Part shown: positions 1-7,459 of the stretch, piece by piece | Layout: each line of letters begins with the position of its first letter | Position numbering within the stretch: position 1 is the stretch's first letter | DNA from: Lachnoclostridium sp. UBA1781 | GTDB taxonomy: Bacteria > Bacillota > Clostridia > Lachnospirales > Lachnospiraceae | Direction of reading: 5' to 3' | Assembly (NCBI GenBank): GCA_002315495.1 | Contig: DCGJ01000010.1 | Coordinates: forward strand, 1 to 16,132 | Length of the DNA: 16,132 bases | Made by a program: the position numbers and the translations under genes | The notes under the pieces: model-generated | What the model was told of the DNA's origin: nothing | The model's database searches: none | Seen by the model: the letters and a program-made list of their open reading frames with translations, nothing else

Positions 1-2
1 GA

Positions 3-50
3 CTTGGTACCAGCCGGGTCGTAAAAATAGTAAAAGCAAACGAACAGTAA
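3..50 (+). CDS. C-terminal tail of an upstream gene (partial)
   Basis: The first bases can be read as the last 15 codons of a gene that begins before the window, ending LGTSRVVKIVKANEQ and a TAA at 48-50. The stop lies 14 bases before the deoD start, a spacing typical of an operon, and the GGGGG ribosome binding site of deoD sits between them. The tail is too short to identify. The two other plus frames are also possible: one stops at 22-24, and the deoD frame itself is open to the window edge, so this choice of frame is a guess. Confidence 0.35.
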   Translation, partial: LGTSRVVKIVKANEQ

Positions 51-64
51 AGGGGGACAACAGC

Positions 65-811
65 ATGGCAAACTATCCAACACCACACATCAATGCAAAA
101 CCGGAAGATTTTGCACGCACTGTATTAATGCCGGGCGATCCGCTTCGGGCAAAGTACATTGCGGAGAATTTTCTGGAGAATCCGGTACTGATTAATAACG
201 TTCGCGGTGTGCAGGGGTACACCGGAACCTACGAAGGAACCAGAGTGACGGTTATGGCAAGCGGTATGGGCATGCCGTCCATCGGCATCTACAGCTATGA
301 GCTATTCAATTTCTTTGGAGTTGAGAACATTATGAGAATCGGTTCCGCCGGTTCTTATCACAAAGACGTAAAGATTCGCGATATCGTTATCGGACAGGGG
401 GCATGCACCGACTCCCGTTTCGCAGAGCATTTTCATCTGCCGGGAACCTTCGCACCGATTGCGAGCTGGAAGATGCTTGAGACCTGCGTGGAAACCGCCA
501 AGGAGCTTGGGGCAAACTATCATGTAGGAAACCTCGTTTCCAGCGATGTTTTCTATGGGGATGAGGCTGACCTTGCGGATAATTTTAAGGCAATGAATTC
601 CTGGGCAAAGATGGGCGTTATGGCCGTTGAGATGGAAGCGGCAGGGCTTTATATGAACGCAGCAAGAGCAGGAAAGAATGCTCTTGCCATCTGCACCATT
701 TCCGATTCGTTGGTGACCGGAGAAGCAACTTCCGCAGAGGAGCGGCAGAGTTCCTTCACACAGATGATGGAGCTCGCTTTGAAGACAGCTGTAAAGCTCG
801 ATCGGATGTAA
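65..811 (+). CDS. deoD: DeoD-type purine nucleoside phosphorylase
   Basis: Phosphorolysis of purine (deoxy)ribonucleosides to free base and (deoxy)ribose-1-phosphate in cytoplasmic purine salvage. The 248-residue product has the usual length for the hexameric DeoD class. Visible family features are the phosphate-binding MPGDPLRAK (residues 22-30), RIGSAGS (91-97), the SSDVFY block (159-164), the nucleoside-binding VEMEAAGLY (188-196) and the SDS motif at 213-215, whose Asp214 corresponds to the catalytic acid that protonates the base. The ATG at 65 follows an AAAGGGGGA ribosome binding site and gives the expected N-terminus; the frame is open further upstream, but no better start with a Shine-Dalgarno is seen. 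The gene is probably the last in an operon that starts outside the window, because it is closed by a strong terminator. Confidence 0.96.
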   Translation: MANYPTPHINAKPEDFARTVLMPGDPLRAKYIAENFLENPVLINNVRGVQGYTGTYEGTRVTVMASGMGMPSIGIYSYELFNFFGVENIMRIGSAGSYHKDVKIRDIVIGQGACTDSRFAEHFHLPGTFAPIASWKMLETCVETAKELGANYHVGNLVSSDVFYGDEADLADNFKAMNSWAKMGVMAVEMEAAGLYMNAARAGKNALAICTISDSLVTGEATSAEERQSSFTQMMELALKTAVKLDRM

Positions 812-824
812 ATTTAACAGGCTT

Positions 825-863
825 GGAAAATGCTCGCCGATACGCGGGCATTTTCCTTTTTTT
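825..863 (+). terminator. Rho-independent terminator of deoD
   Basis: A perfect 9-bp stem GGAAAATGC (825-833) with GCATTTTCC (848-856), extended inward by further pairs, is followed directly by seven T residues (857-863). It starts 13 bases after the deoD stop. The end of its T tract abuts the -35 box of the trpS promoter. Confidence 0.9.
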
Positions 864-864
864 G

Positions 865-893
865 TTGACTTTTGGACCATAGATAATTATAAT
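865..893 (+). promoter_or_regulatory. Sigma-A promoter of trpS
   Basis: TTGACT at 865-870 and a perfect TATAAT at 888-893 are separated by exactly 17 bases. Transcription should begin near 900, giving a leader of about 67 nt before the trpS ATG. The promoter starts two bases after the deoD terminator T tract, so the two genes are separate units. A GACCATA repeat lies in the spacer. Confidence 0.85.
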
Positions 894-938
894 TCTTTTG
901 TTATGGTCGAATGGTGTTTCCATTGATTCGTGACCATA
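875..938 (+). repeat. Three-copy GACCATA / TATGGTC / GACCATA repeat over the trpS promoter and leader
   Basis: GACCATA at 875-881 (between -35 and -10), its inverse TATGGTC at 902-908 (just after the predicted start) and GACCATA again at 932-938. Copies 1 and 2 form a dyad flanking the -10 box, as an operator might. Copies 2 and 3 can form a hairpin at the very 5' end of the trpS mRNA, strengthened by GAAT (909-912) with ATTC and GG (913-914) with CC. DNA operator and RNA hairpin are both open; no known regulator is recognised. Confidence 0.55.
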
Positions 939-966
939 GAAATTGAGTATAAATGAGGTTATCACA

Positions 967-2070
967 ATGGCAAAAATTATTCTTACCGGAGACCGTCCGA
1001 CCGGACGTCTTCACATCGGTCACTATGTAGGTTCCCTGAAGCGTCGTGTCGAGCTTCAGAACTCCGGCGAATTTGACAAAATATATATTATGATTGCGGA
1101 TGCACAGGCACTTACAGATAATGCAAAGAATCCTGGTAAGGTCCGTCAGAACATCATTGAGGTCGCACTGGATTACCTGGCAGCAGGTCTTGATCCGGAG
1201 AAGTGTACCATTTTCATTCAGTCCCAGGTTCCGCAGCTTACCGAGCTGACCTTCTACTACATGAATCTGGTTACTGTACAGCGTTTGCAGCGCAACCCTA
1301 CGGTGAAGAATGAGATTAAGCTTCGTGGCTTCAAGGAAGGCGAGGCAGAGGATCAGGAGGAAGAGGGAATTCCGGTTGGTTTCTTTACCTACCCGATCAG
1401 CCAGGCTTCCGATATTACCGCATTTAAGGCAACGACCGTTCCGGTTGGTGAGGACCAGCTTCCGATGATCGAGCAGACGAGAGAAATCGTTCGTCGTTTC
1501 AACAATTCCTACGGCGAGGTTTTGGTTGAGCCGGTAGCAGTTATTCCGGACAACGAAGTATGTAAGAGACTTCCGGGTACCGATGGTTCCGCGAAGATGA
1601 GTAAGTCTCTCGGAAACTGTATCTATCTTGCGGATTCCGCAGAGGAACTGAAGAATAAGGTTATGAAGATGTACACCGATCCGAATCATATCCAGATTAC
1701 CGATCCGGGTTCTCTGGAAGGAAATGCGGTATTCACCTATCTGGATGCGTTTGCGAAGGATGAGCATTTTGCGAAGTTCCTTCCGGAGTACGAGAATCTG
1801 GATGCGATGAAGAAGCATTATACGACCGGTGGCTTGGGCGACGTGAAGTGTAAGAAGTTCCTTCTCGCTGTACTTGAGAGCGAGCTTGGACCAATCAGAG
1901 AGCGCCGTCTGGAGCTTGAGAAGCATTTGCCTGAGATTTATGAGATGCTTCGCAAGGGTAGTGAGGAGGCAGCGCGAGTTGCTGACGCAACCCTGAATGA
2001 AGTAAAGTCGGCAATGAAGATTAATTACTTTGTGGACAATGCATTGGAGAACGAAGTTTCCGGTCAGTAA
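967..2070 (+). CDS. trpS: Tryptophanyl-tRNA synthetase
   Basis: Class Ic aminoacyl-tRNA synthetase that charges tRNA-Trp with tryptophan, using ATP, in the cytoplasm. The signature HIGH (residues 16-19) lies in GDRPTGRLHIGHYVGS, and KMSKS is at 210-214 in AKMSKSLGN. The product has 367 residues, longer than the roughly 330 of many bacterial TrpRS, as in the longer clostridial type that opens TGDRPTG. The ATG at 967 is preferred because a GAGG lies 8 bases upstream and the protein then starts MAKIILTG as expected; the in-frame TTG at 943 would add eight residues and has no ribosome binding site. Regulation probably acts at the repeat-bearing promoter. The leader is too short for a T-box. Confidence 0.96.
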   Translation: MAKIILTGDRPTGRLHIGHYVGSLKRRVELQNSGEFDKIYIMIADAQALTDNAKNPGKVRQNIIEVALDYLAAGLDPEKCTIFIQSQVPQLTELTFYYMNLVTVQRLQRNPTVKNEIKLRGFKEGEAEDQEEEGIPVGFFTYPISQASDITAFKATTVPVGEDQLPMIEQTREIVRRFNNSYGEVLVEPVAVIPDNEVCKRLPGTDGSAKMSKSLGNCIYLADSAEELKNKVMKMYTDPNHIQITDPGSLEGNAVFTYLDAFAKDEHFAKFLPEYENLDAMKKHYTTGGLGDVKCKKFLLAVLESELGPIRERRLELEKHLPEIYEMLRKGSEEAARVADATLNEVKSAMKINYFVDNALENEVSGQ

Positions 2071-2110
2071 GCAACCGATGATGAATTAAGAAAAGAAAGG
2101 AGAACCCCGC

Positions 2111-3559
2111 ATGGAGATGAAGCAGAACAGTTACTTTGCGAATAACGAGCGACTGATGAATCAGATTTTGTTACGTGTGGCTGAGGTTCTCTTTTTTGTG
2201 GGACCGCTTCTTGCGGTATTCAATTTCGAAGGGCTGTATAACATTCGTTATGAGGAATGCGCCCTGATTTCCATCTTTGACATTTTGGTCGTTTTGGTTG
2301 TGATCTGGTTTGGATGGCATGAGAGTATGAAGCCGGCGGTAAAGTATGTTTTGTTGTTCGGCTTACAGATTGGAATCTGCTGGGTAGCGGCAATGGAGGG
2401 TATGAACATATACATTGCCTACGCCTTGATACCGGCGGTTTCCTGTTTGTATTTTAATCGACGGTTCACCCTTTATATTACCGGTGGCAGCTATTTGGTT
2501 ATGCTGTTATCGCTGTGGCCGAGAGCGGGGATGGAGGTAAATCTGAACTATCCGAATCTGACGCAGTGGGACTGGTTTGGAGCATTTGGCTTCGGACTTA
2601 CCGTAGAATTCCTTCTACTTGTTTTGATTTTGGTTGCGTTAACCGGTAAGATTCAGAATACATTGGAGGTTCTTCAGTTGAAGAACACGCAGATGAAGGA
2701 GATGCAGAGACAGCTCGTAAGCGGTTTCGCAAACCTCATTGAATCCCGTGATAACGATACCGGGCATCATGTTCGCAGAACAAGTGAATATGTGCGTATG
2801 ATTGCCAACTGGCTTCGTGATAATCGTTATTATACTGCCGAGCTTTCCATTAAGGCGGTCAACGATTTTGCGATGGCAGCACCACTCCATGATACCGGTA
2901 AGATTTGTATTCCGGACTCCATCCTGAAGAAGGAAGGAGCGCTGACACCGGAGGAGTATGACATCATGAAGCAGCATACCACGCAGGGGTATCGACTGAT
3001 TCGTGACAATCTTGGAAAATTAGAAGACCGTAGATTACTTACGGCAATTGAGAATACTGCGTTGTACCACCATGAACGTTGGGACGGTACGGGTTACCCG
3101 AAGGGCATCAGCGGTCGCGAGATTCCGCTCTGTGCAAGAATTATGGCAGCGGCTGATACGCTGGATGCACTTTTATCCGAGCGCTGCTACAAGAAGTGCC
3201 TGAATATGACCGAGGTTATGGAGATCTTTGAAAAAGAGCGAGGGACGCATTTTGAGCCGTGTATTGTCGATGCGGTTCGTGATCTCGAGCCGATGATTAT
3301 GCTCTTCATTCAGGAAGAAGAGGAGTATGAGCATGCACTTCGTCAGGCAAGCGGAGATTCCAGCGTTCCGACCTTCTCGGAGCGTTTTGAGCAGTTGGAG
3401 AAAGCGCATGAAGTGGAAGAAGCTCGAAAAGTAGAGAAGGGAAATCAGGAAAAGACGAGCATTTCCGAAGAGGCGCAGGCTGTAACCGAACAGACTGCAA
3501 ATGCTGCCGACACGCAGAAGAGTGGAAGAGGCAGGAACAAGAGAAAGAAGAACCGCTAA
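2111..3559 (+). CDS. Membrane-anchored HD-GYP domain protein, probable c-di-GMP phosphodiesterase
   Basis: The HD-GYP family hydrolyses the second messenger c-di-GMP at a metal centre. The 482-residue protein has about six hydrophobic membrane segments (roughly 18-38, 51-69, 77-95, 100-115, 118-136, 155-177), a short helical linker, then an HD-GYP domain (about 200-395). Metal and catalytic signatures are intact: DTGHH (216-220), HDTGK (260-264), KQH with His289, HHERWDGTGYP (319-330 region) and the AADTLDAL helix (347-354). The C-terminus (about 401-482) is highly charged, Glu-rich and then Lys/Arg-rich, likely disordered. An AAAGGAGA ribosome binding site precedes the ATG. It lies 40 bases after trpS and 35 before the DUF1846 gene with no strong terminator between, so cotranscription is likely. 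The sensed input is unknown. Confidence 0.9.
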   Translation: MEMKQNSYFANNERLMNQILLRVAEVLFFVGPLLAVFNFEGLYNIRYEECALISIFDILVVLVVIWFGWHESMKPAVKYVLLFGLQIGICWVAAMEGMNIYIAYALIPAVSCLYFNRRFTLYITGGSYLVMLLSLWPRAGMEVNLNYPNLTQWDWFGAFGFGLTVEFLLLVLILVALTGKIQNTLEVLQLKNTQMKEMQRQLVSGFANLIESRDNDTGHHVRRTSEYVRMIANWLRDNRYYTAELSIKAVNDFAMAAPLHDTGKICIPDSILKKEGALTPEEYDIMKQHTTQGYRLIRDNLGKLEDRRLLTAIENTALYHHERWDGTGYPKGISGREIPLCARIMAAADTLDALLSERCYKKCLNMTEVMEIFEKERGTHFEPCIVDAVRDLEPMIMLFIQEEEEYEHALRQASGDSSVPTFSERFEQLEKAHEVEEARKVEKGNQEKTSISEEAQAVTEQTANAADTQKSGRGRNKRKKNR

Positions 3560-3594
3560 CAAACGGTTTTATGAGTTTTGGGAGGCATACATAC

Positions 3595-5079
3595 ATGAAA
3601 AGGATTGGTTTTGACAACAACAAGTATCTGGAGATGCAGTCCGCGCACATTAAGGAGCGTATCGCTCAGTTTGGCGGTAAACTGTATCTGGAGTTTGGTG
3701 GAAAACTGTTTGACGACTTCCACGCATCCCGTGTTCTTCCGGGATTTCAGCCGGATAGTAAGATCCGTATGCTGGCACAGTTGAAGGATGAGGCTGAGGT
3801 CGTAATTGCAATTAATGCAAATGATATCGTACACAACAAAGTACGTGGCGATTACAGCATTACGTATGATGTTGATGTGCTTCGTCTGATTGATGCATTT
3901 CGCGGCTACGGACTATATGTAGGAAGCGTTGTTCTTACGCAGTTTGTCGATAATGAGGTCGTTACCAAGTATCAGAAGAAGTTAGAGAGTCTTGGACTTC
4001 GTGTCTTCCGTCACTATCGTATTGAAGGATATCCGTCCAACATTTCCAAGATTGTAAGTGACGAAGGATACGGAAAGAATGAATATATCGAAACCAGTCG
4101 TTCCCTGATTGTGGTAACCGCACCGGGTCCGGGAAGCGGAAAGATGGCAACCTGTCTTTCTCAGCTGTATCATGAGAATAAGCGTGGTATCAAGGCCGGT
4201 TACGCAAAGTTTGAAACTTTCCCGATTTGGAACCTTCCGCTTAAGCATCCGGTAAACATTGCATACGAAGCTGCTACCGCGGATTTGAACGATGTGAATA
4301 TGATTGACCCGTTCCATTTGGAAGCTTACGGAAAGACAACCGTAAACTACAATCGTGACGTGGAAATCTTCCCGGTTTTGAATGCGATGTTTGAGAGAAT
4401 CTATGGAGCTTCTCCATACAAGTCACCGACCGATATGGGTGTTAATATGGCCGGTAACTGTATCATTGATGATGCAGCCACCTGCGAGGCTTCCAAGGAG
4501 GAAATCATTCGTCGTTACTATCAGACGCTGGCTGCAAAGAAGAAGAGCAATGCGACCGATGACAGCATCATGAAGATTGAACTTCTGATGGAGCAGGCGG
4601 GCATTTCCACAAAGGACCGAAAGGTGGTTTCTTCCGCACTGGTTAAGGCAGAGGCTACCGGAGCTCCGGCAGTTGCCATTGAGTTAAATGACGGTCGTAT
4701 CATTACCGGTAAGACCAGTAACCTTCTCGGTGCAAGCTCAGCAGCTTTGTTAAATGCGCTGAAGGCCATTGCAGGCGTTCCGGATGACAAGGAATTGTTG
4801 CCGCCGGTGCTGATTGAGCCGATTCAGGATTTGAAGGTTAATCATCTCGGTAACCACAACCCGCGTCTTCATACCGATGAGGTATTGATTGCGCTTTCCA
4901 TTTGTGCTGCTTCGGATGACGTGGCAGAAAGCTGCATGCAGGCGCTTGGCGAGCTTCGTGACTGTGAGGTTCACTCCAGTGTTATGCTTTCCGGCGTGGA
5001 TGAGGGTGTGTTCCGTAAGCTCGGCGTGCATTTGACCTGCGAGCCGGTTTATGAAACCAAGAAGTTATATCATAAGTAA
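3595..5079 (+). CDS. DUF1846 (UPF0371) family protein
   Basis: A 494-residue cytoplasmic protein that I recognise as the DUF1846/UPF0371 family, common in Firmicutes and of no established function known to me. It matches the family's usual length of about 500 residues along its whole extent and has the typical start MKRIGFDNNKYLEMQS. A glycine-rich GPGSGK (178-183) in a TAPGPGSGKMAT strand-loop-helix context resembles a P-loop, but the residue after Lys is Met rather than Ser/Thr. The ATG at 3595 is chosen because GGAGG (3581-3585) lies 9 bases upstream; the ATG at 3571 in the same frame precedes that site and has none of its own. It sits between the HD-GYP gene and asnA in the same direction, which hints at, but does not prove, a link to nucleotide or amino acid metabolism. 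Confidence 0.92.
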   Translation: MKRIGFDNNKYLEMQSAHIKERIAQFGGKLYLEFGGKLFDDFHASRVLPGFQPDSKIRMLAQLKDEAEVVIAINANDIVHNKVRGDYSITYDVDVLRLIDAFRGYGLYVGSVVLTQFVDNEVVTKYQKKLESLGLRVFRHYRIEGYPSNISKIVSDEGYGKNEYIETSRSLIVVTAPGPGSGKMATCLSQLYHENKRGIKAGYAKFETFPIWNLPLKHPVNIAYEAATADLNDVNMIDPFHLEAYGKTTVNYNRDVEIFPVLNAMFERIYGASPYKSPTDMGVNMAGNCIIDDAATCEASKEEIIRRYYQTLAAKKKSNATDDSIMKIELLMEQAGISTKDRKVVSSALVKAEATGAPAVAIELNDGRIITGKTSNLLGASSAALLNALKAIAGVPDDKELLPPVLIEPIQDLKVNHLGNHNPRLHTDEVLIALSICAASDDVAESCMQALGELRDCEVHSSVMLSGVDEGVFRKLGVHLTCEPVYETKKLYHK

Positions 5080-5141
5080 CATGCGCTATTTAGCGACAAG
5101 CATACATTACACTACACTATTTTAATTTGGAGGAAGAGAAC

Positions 5142-6155
5142 ATGGGATTGAAGTCTTATATCCCGGAGGGGTATTGCTCGGAGTTGAACAACAAGCAGAC
5201 CCAGAAGGCAATTAAGGAAGTAAAGGATTTCTTCCAGAGGGAGTTGGCAACCCAGCTGAATCTGTATCGCGTATCGGCACCACTTTTCGTAGCACCGGAA
5301 TCCGGTTTGAACGATAATTTGAACGGTGTTGAGCGTCCGGTTAGTTTTGGCGTGAAGGAGCAGAATGAAAGAACGATGGAGATCGTTCACTCTCTTGCAA
5401 AATGGAAGAGACAGGCACTTGGCCGCTATGGCTACAATGCGGGAGAAGGCTTGTATACCGATATGAACGCCATTCGTCGTGATGAGGATACCGACAACAT
5501 CCACAGCATTTTCGTAGACCAGTGGGACTGGGAGCGTGTCATCCGTAAGGAAGACCGTAATGAGGATTTCTTGAAGAGCATTGTGAAGTCGGTTTACGAG
5601 GCACTTCGTGTTACCGAGAAGTATGTTGCGAACCTGTATGAGTATGTAGAGTGCATTCTTCCGGAGGAGATTTCCTTCTTTACCTCGCAGGAGCTTGTCG
5701 ATATGTATCCGGGTCTTTCTCCGAAGGAGAGAGAGTATCTGGTTGCAAGAGAAAAGGGAGCAGTCTTTATTATGAAGATTGGTGATTTCCTTTCGAACGG
5801 TGAGAAGCATGACGGTCGTGCACCGGACTATGATGATTGGGAACTGAACGGCGATATTATCGTTTACTATCCGGTTTTGGATATTGCACTCGAGCTTTCC
5901 TCCATGGGAATCCGTGTAGACGAGAATTCCATCGTTAGTCAGCTGGAGAAGGCAGGCTGCCCGGAGAGAGCAGAGCTTCCGTTCCAGAAGGCCATTATTG
6001 AGAAGCAGCTGCCGTACACCATCGGTGGCGGTATCGGTCAGTCCAGAATCTGTATGTTCTACCTGAGAAAAGCACATATCGGTGAGGTTCAGGTTTCCTC
6101 CTGGCCGGCTGATTTTATGGCTGAAGCAGCAGAAAAGAAGGTAACTATTCTGTAA
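5142..6155 (+). CDS. asnA: Aspartate-ammonia ligase (ammonia-dependent asparagine synthetase A)
   Basis: Makes asparagine from aspartate, ammonia and ATP through an aspartyl-AMP intermediate, in the cytoplasm. The enzyme shares the fold of class II aminoacyl-tRNA synthetases. At 337 residues it has full family length. Recognisable blocks are the N-terminal helix region, VAPESGLNDNLNGVERPVSF (50-69), HSLAKWKRQAL (83-93), DMNAIRRDE (107-115), DQWDWE (126-131) and the ATP-binding motif-3-like GGGIGQSRICM (295-305). ATG 5142 has GGAGG (5129-5133) 8 bases upstream; the in-frame TTG at 5127 overlaps that site and is rejected. A CGCTA-TT-TAGCG hairpin (5084-5095) lies in the 62-base gap after DUF1846, without a T tract, so read-through from upstream is possible. 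No separate promoter is convincing. Confidence 0.95.
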   Translation: MGLKSYIPEGYCSELNNKQTQKAIKEVKDFFQRELATQLNLYRVSAPLFVAPESGLNDNLNGVERPVSFGVKEQNERTMEIVHSLAKWKRQALGRYGYNAGEGLYTDMNAIRRDEDTDNIHSIFVDQWDWERVIRKEDRNEDFLKSIVKSVYEALRVTEKYVANLYEYVECILPEEISFFTSQELVDMYPGLSPKEREYLVAREKGAVFIMKIGDFLSNGEKHDGRAPDYDDWELNGDIIVYYPVLDIALELSSMGIRVDENSIVSQLEKAGCPERAELPFQKAIIEKQLPYTIGGGIGQSRICMFYLRKAHIGEVQVSSWPADFMAEAAEKKVTIL

Positions 6156-6183
6156 TCTACAAGAGTAGAATCTAGTAAATGCG

Positions 6184-6212
6184 GCCGGTGCCCATGTGGC
6201 GCCGGCTTTCTT
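6184..6212 (+). terminator. Terminator-like hairpin between asnA and azlC
   Basis: A nine-pair stem GCCGGTGCC (6184-6192) with GGCGCCGGC (6198-6206), including one G-T pair, and a 5-base CATGT loop, followed by TTTCTT. It starts 28 bases after the asnA stop and ends only 17 bases before the azlC ATG. The stem is very stable but the T tract is short and interrupted, so partial read-through into azlCD is likely. A smaller hairpin TCTAC-AAGA-GTAGA (6156-6169) precedes it. Confidence 0.7.
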
Positions 6213-6229
6213 ATGAAAGCGAGAGAGTG

Positions 6230-6985
6230 ATGAAACTGGGATTTAAACAAGGCTTGAATCATGGCGTTCCGATTGCGATAGGCTATTTCTTTGTGTCCTT
6301 CGCATTTGGATTGACCGGTTCGGTTGAGGGAATGGATTGGTGGCAGACGATGCTGATTTCGATGACCAACCTGACCTCCGCGGGACAGTTTGCGGGAATG
6401 AAAATTATGCTTGCCGGAGGAAGTCTGGTGGAGCTTGCACTTTCGCAGCTGGTAATTAATCTCCGATATTCTTTGATGGCAATTTCCCTGTCTCAAAAAA
6501 CGGACGCGAAATTCCGAGGGATCTATCGATGGATTCTCGGCTTTGGAATCACGGATGAAATCTATGGAGTTGCAGCCGGACAAAAAGAGGAGATTTCCCG
6601 TTCTTATTTCTTTGGCCTTATGACGCTGCCTTATTTTGGCTGGGCATTTGGAACGATGGCCGGTGGACTACTTATGCGCGTTGTGCCGAATGTCGTTCTC
6701 CAGGGCATGGGAATTGCATTATATGGCATGTTTATTGCAATTGTCGTTCCAAAGGCAAAGGAGGACCACCATGTACTTAAGGTGTGCCTTCTGGCTATCG
6801 TATTTAGCGGAATGTTTACTTATGTTCCGATTCTCAATAAGGTTTCCGTCGGTGTTTCCATCATTATATGTGGCCTCGGAGCTGCGATTTTAGGAGCTGT
6901 ATTCTTCCCGATTGCTCCGATTGACGATGGGGAACTTCCAACCGTAGAAGATCGGGAGACAGTGATGGGAGGTGATCAGGCGTGA
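6230..6985 (+). CDS. azlC: AzlC family branched-chain amino acid exporter, large subunit
   Basis: Large membrane subunit of the AzlCD pair, which in Bacillus exports branched-chain amino acids and analogues such as 4-azaleucine. The product has 251 residues and several hydrophobic segments (for example 12-30, 66-86, 124-147, 155-173, 184-201, 205-228), with the family-typical N-terminus FKQGLNHGVPIAIGYFFVSF and the TNLTSAGQFAG block (46-56). ATG 6230 is preferred: it gives the normal AzlC start and follows a purine-rich GAGAGAG, although this Shine-Dalgarno is weak and close. Starting at 6179 would place the terminator-like hairpin inside the coding region. The stop overlaps the azlD start by four bases. 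Substrate is inferred from family only. Confidence 0.9.
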   Translation: MKLGFKQGLNHGVPIAIGYFFVSFAFGLTGSVEGMDWWQTMLISMTNLTSAGQFAGMKIMLAGGSLVELALSQLVINLRYSLMAISLSQKTDAKFRGIYRWILGFGITDEIYGVAAGQKEEISRSYFFGLMTLPYFGWAFGTMAGGLLMRVVPNVVLQGMGIALYGMFIAIVVPKAKEDHHVLKVCLLAIVFSGMFTYVPILNKVSVGVSIIICGLGAAILGAVFFPIAPIDDGELPTVEDRETVMGGDQA

Positions 6986-7311
6986 ACATCAATGCTTTCC
7001 TACTTGGGCTTCTCGTAATGTCCGTTGTTACCTATCTTGTGCGTGCAGTTCCGTTTGGTCTCATGCAGAAAAAGATTACCAACCGATTTTTCTGCTCCGT
7101 GCTCTATTATATTCCATACACGGTGCTGTCGGCGATGACCTTCCCGGCCATTCTGACATCGACCTCGTCCCTGCATGCGTCAGTGTGTGGTATGCTGGTG
7201 GCTTTGCTTCTTGCATACAAGGGAAAGGGGCTTGTTCGTGTCGCATTTTCCGCAGCACTTGCAACCCTTGCGATGCATGTCATACTCACGTGTATCCATG
7301 AATTTTTGTAA
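6982..7311 (+). CDS. azlD: AzlD family branched-chain amino acid exporter, small subunit
   Basis: Small membrane partner of AzlC; both proteins are needed for export in the characterised Bacillus system. The 109-residue product has about four hydrophobic segments and the family pattern TYLVRAVPFGL near residues 17-27, with PYTVLSAMTFPAI further on. It starts at GTG 6982, overlapping the azlC stop (GTGA), and has a very strong GGAGGTGAT (6968-6976) five bases upstream, so the two subunits should be made in a coupled way. It is closed by a strong terminator just after its stop. Confidence 0.9.
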   Translation: MNINAFLLGLLVMSVVTYLVRAVPFGLMQKKITNRFFCSVLYYIPYTVLSAMTFPAILTSTSSLHASVCGMLVALLLAYKGKGLVRVAFSAALATLAMHVILTCIHEFL

Positions 7312-7350
7312 ATGCGTGGCTCTTCTTCGGAAGGGCCGCATTTTCTTTTT
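7312..7350 (+). terminator. Rho-independent terminator of azlCD
   Basis: The stem starts at the stop codon: ATGC (7312-7315) with GCAT (7338-7341), a two-base bulge, then GGCTCTTC (7318-7325) with GAAGGGCC (7330-7337), closing a C(TTCG)G tetraloop. TTTTC and TTTTT follow. This isolates the azlCD unit from the esterase gene downstream. Confidence 0.9.
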
Positions 7351-7390
7351 GTCGTATCTTATACCAATGCGGGTCGTAATCGACCATTTC

Positions 7391-7419
7391 TTGCACGACA
7401 GAGGGAAATCCCGTATACT
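7391..7419 (+). promoter_or_regulatory. Sigma-A promoter of the SGNH lipoprotein gene
   Basis: TTGCAC at 7391-7396 and TATACT at 7414-7419 with a 17-base spacer. The predicted start near 7426 leaves a leader of only about 35 nt before the ATG at 7460. It lies just after the azlCD terminator, so the esterase gene is its own unit. No clear operator is seen. Confidence 0.75.
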
Positions 7420-7459
7420 GTACGAGCGGTTTGACCGTGAAATTTAGGAGGTAATATCT

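Noticed and set aside
865..966. T-box leader for trpS
   Set aside because: The transcribed leader is only about 67 nt and has neither a TGGNACCGCG-like T-box sequence nor a terminator between promoter and gene.
943..966. TTG start eight codons upstream for trpS
   Set aside because: No ribosome binding site precedes it, while the ATG at 967 has GAGG at normal spacing and gives the usual N-terminus.
3551..3570. AACCG/CGGTT hairpin followed by TTTT after the HD-GYP gene as a terminator
   Set aside because: The stem has only five pairs and partly lies in the last codons; too weak to count as a terminator.
5112..6077. Long minus-strand open frames opposite trpS, asnA and both SGNH genes
   Set aside because: They exactly shadow well-identified plus-strand genes, their products match no family and are Cys/His/Leu/Arg-rich as typical of antisense reading, and they lack start signals.
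6179..6229. Upstream ATG start for azlC
   Set aside because: It would put the nine-pair terminator-like hairpin inside the coding sequence and add residues not expected in AzlC.
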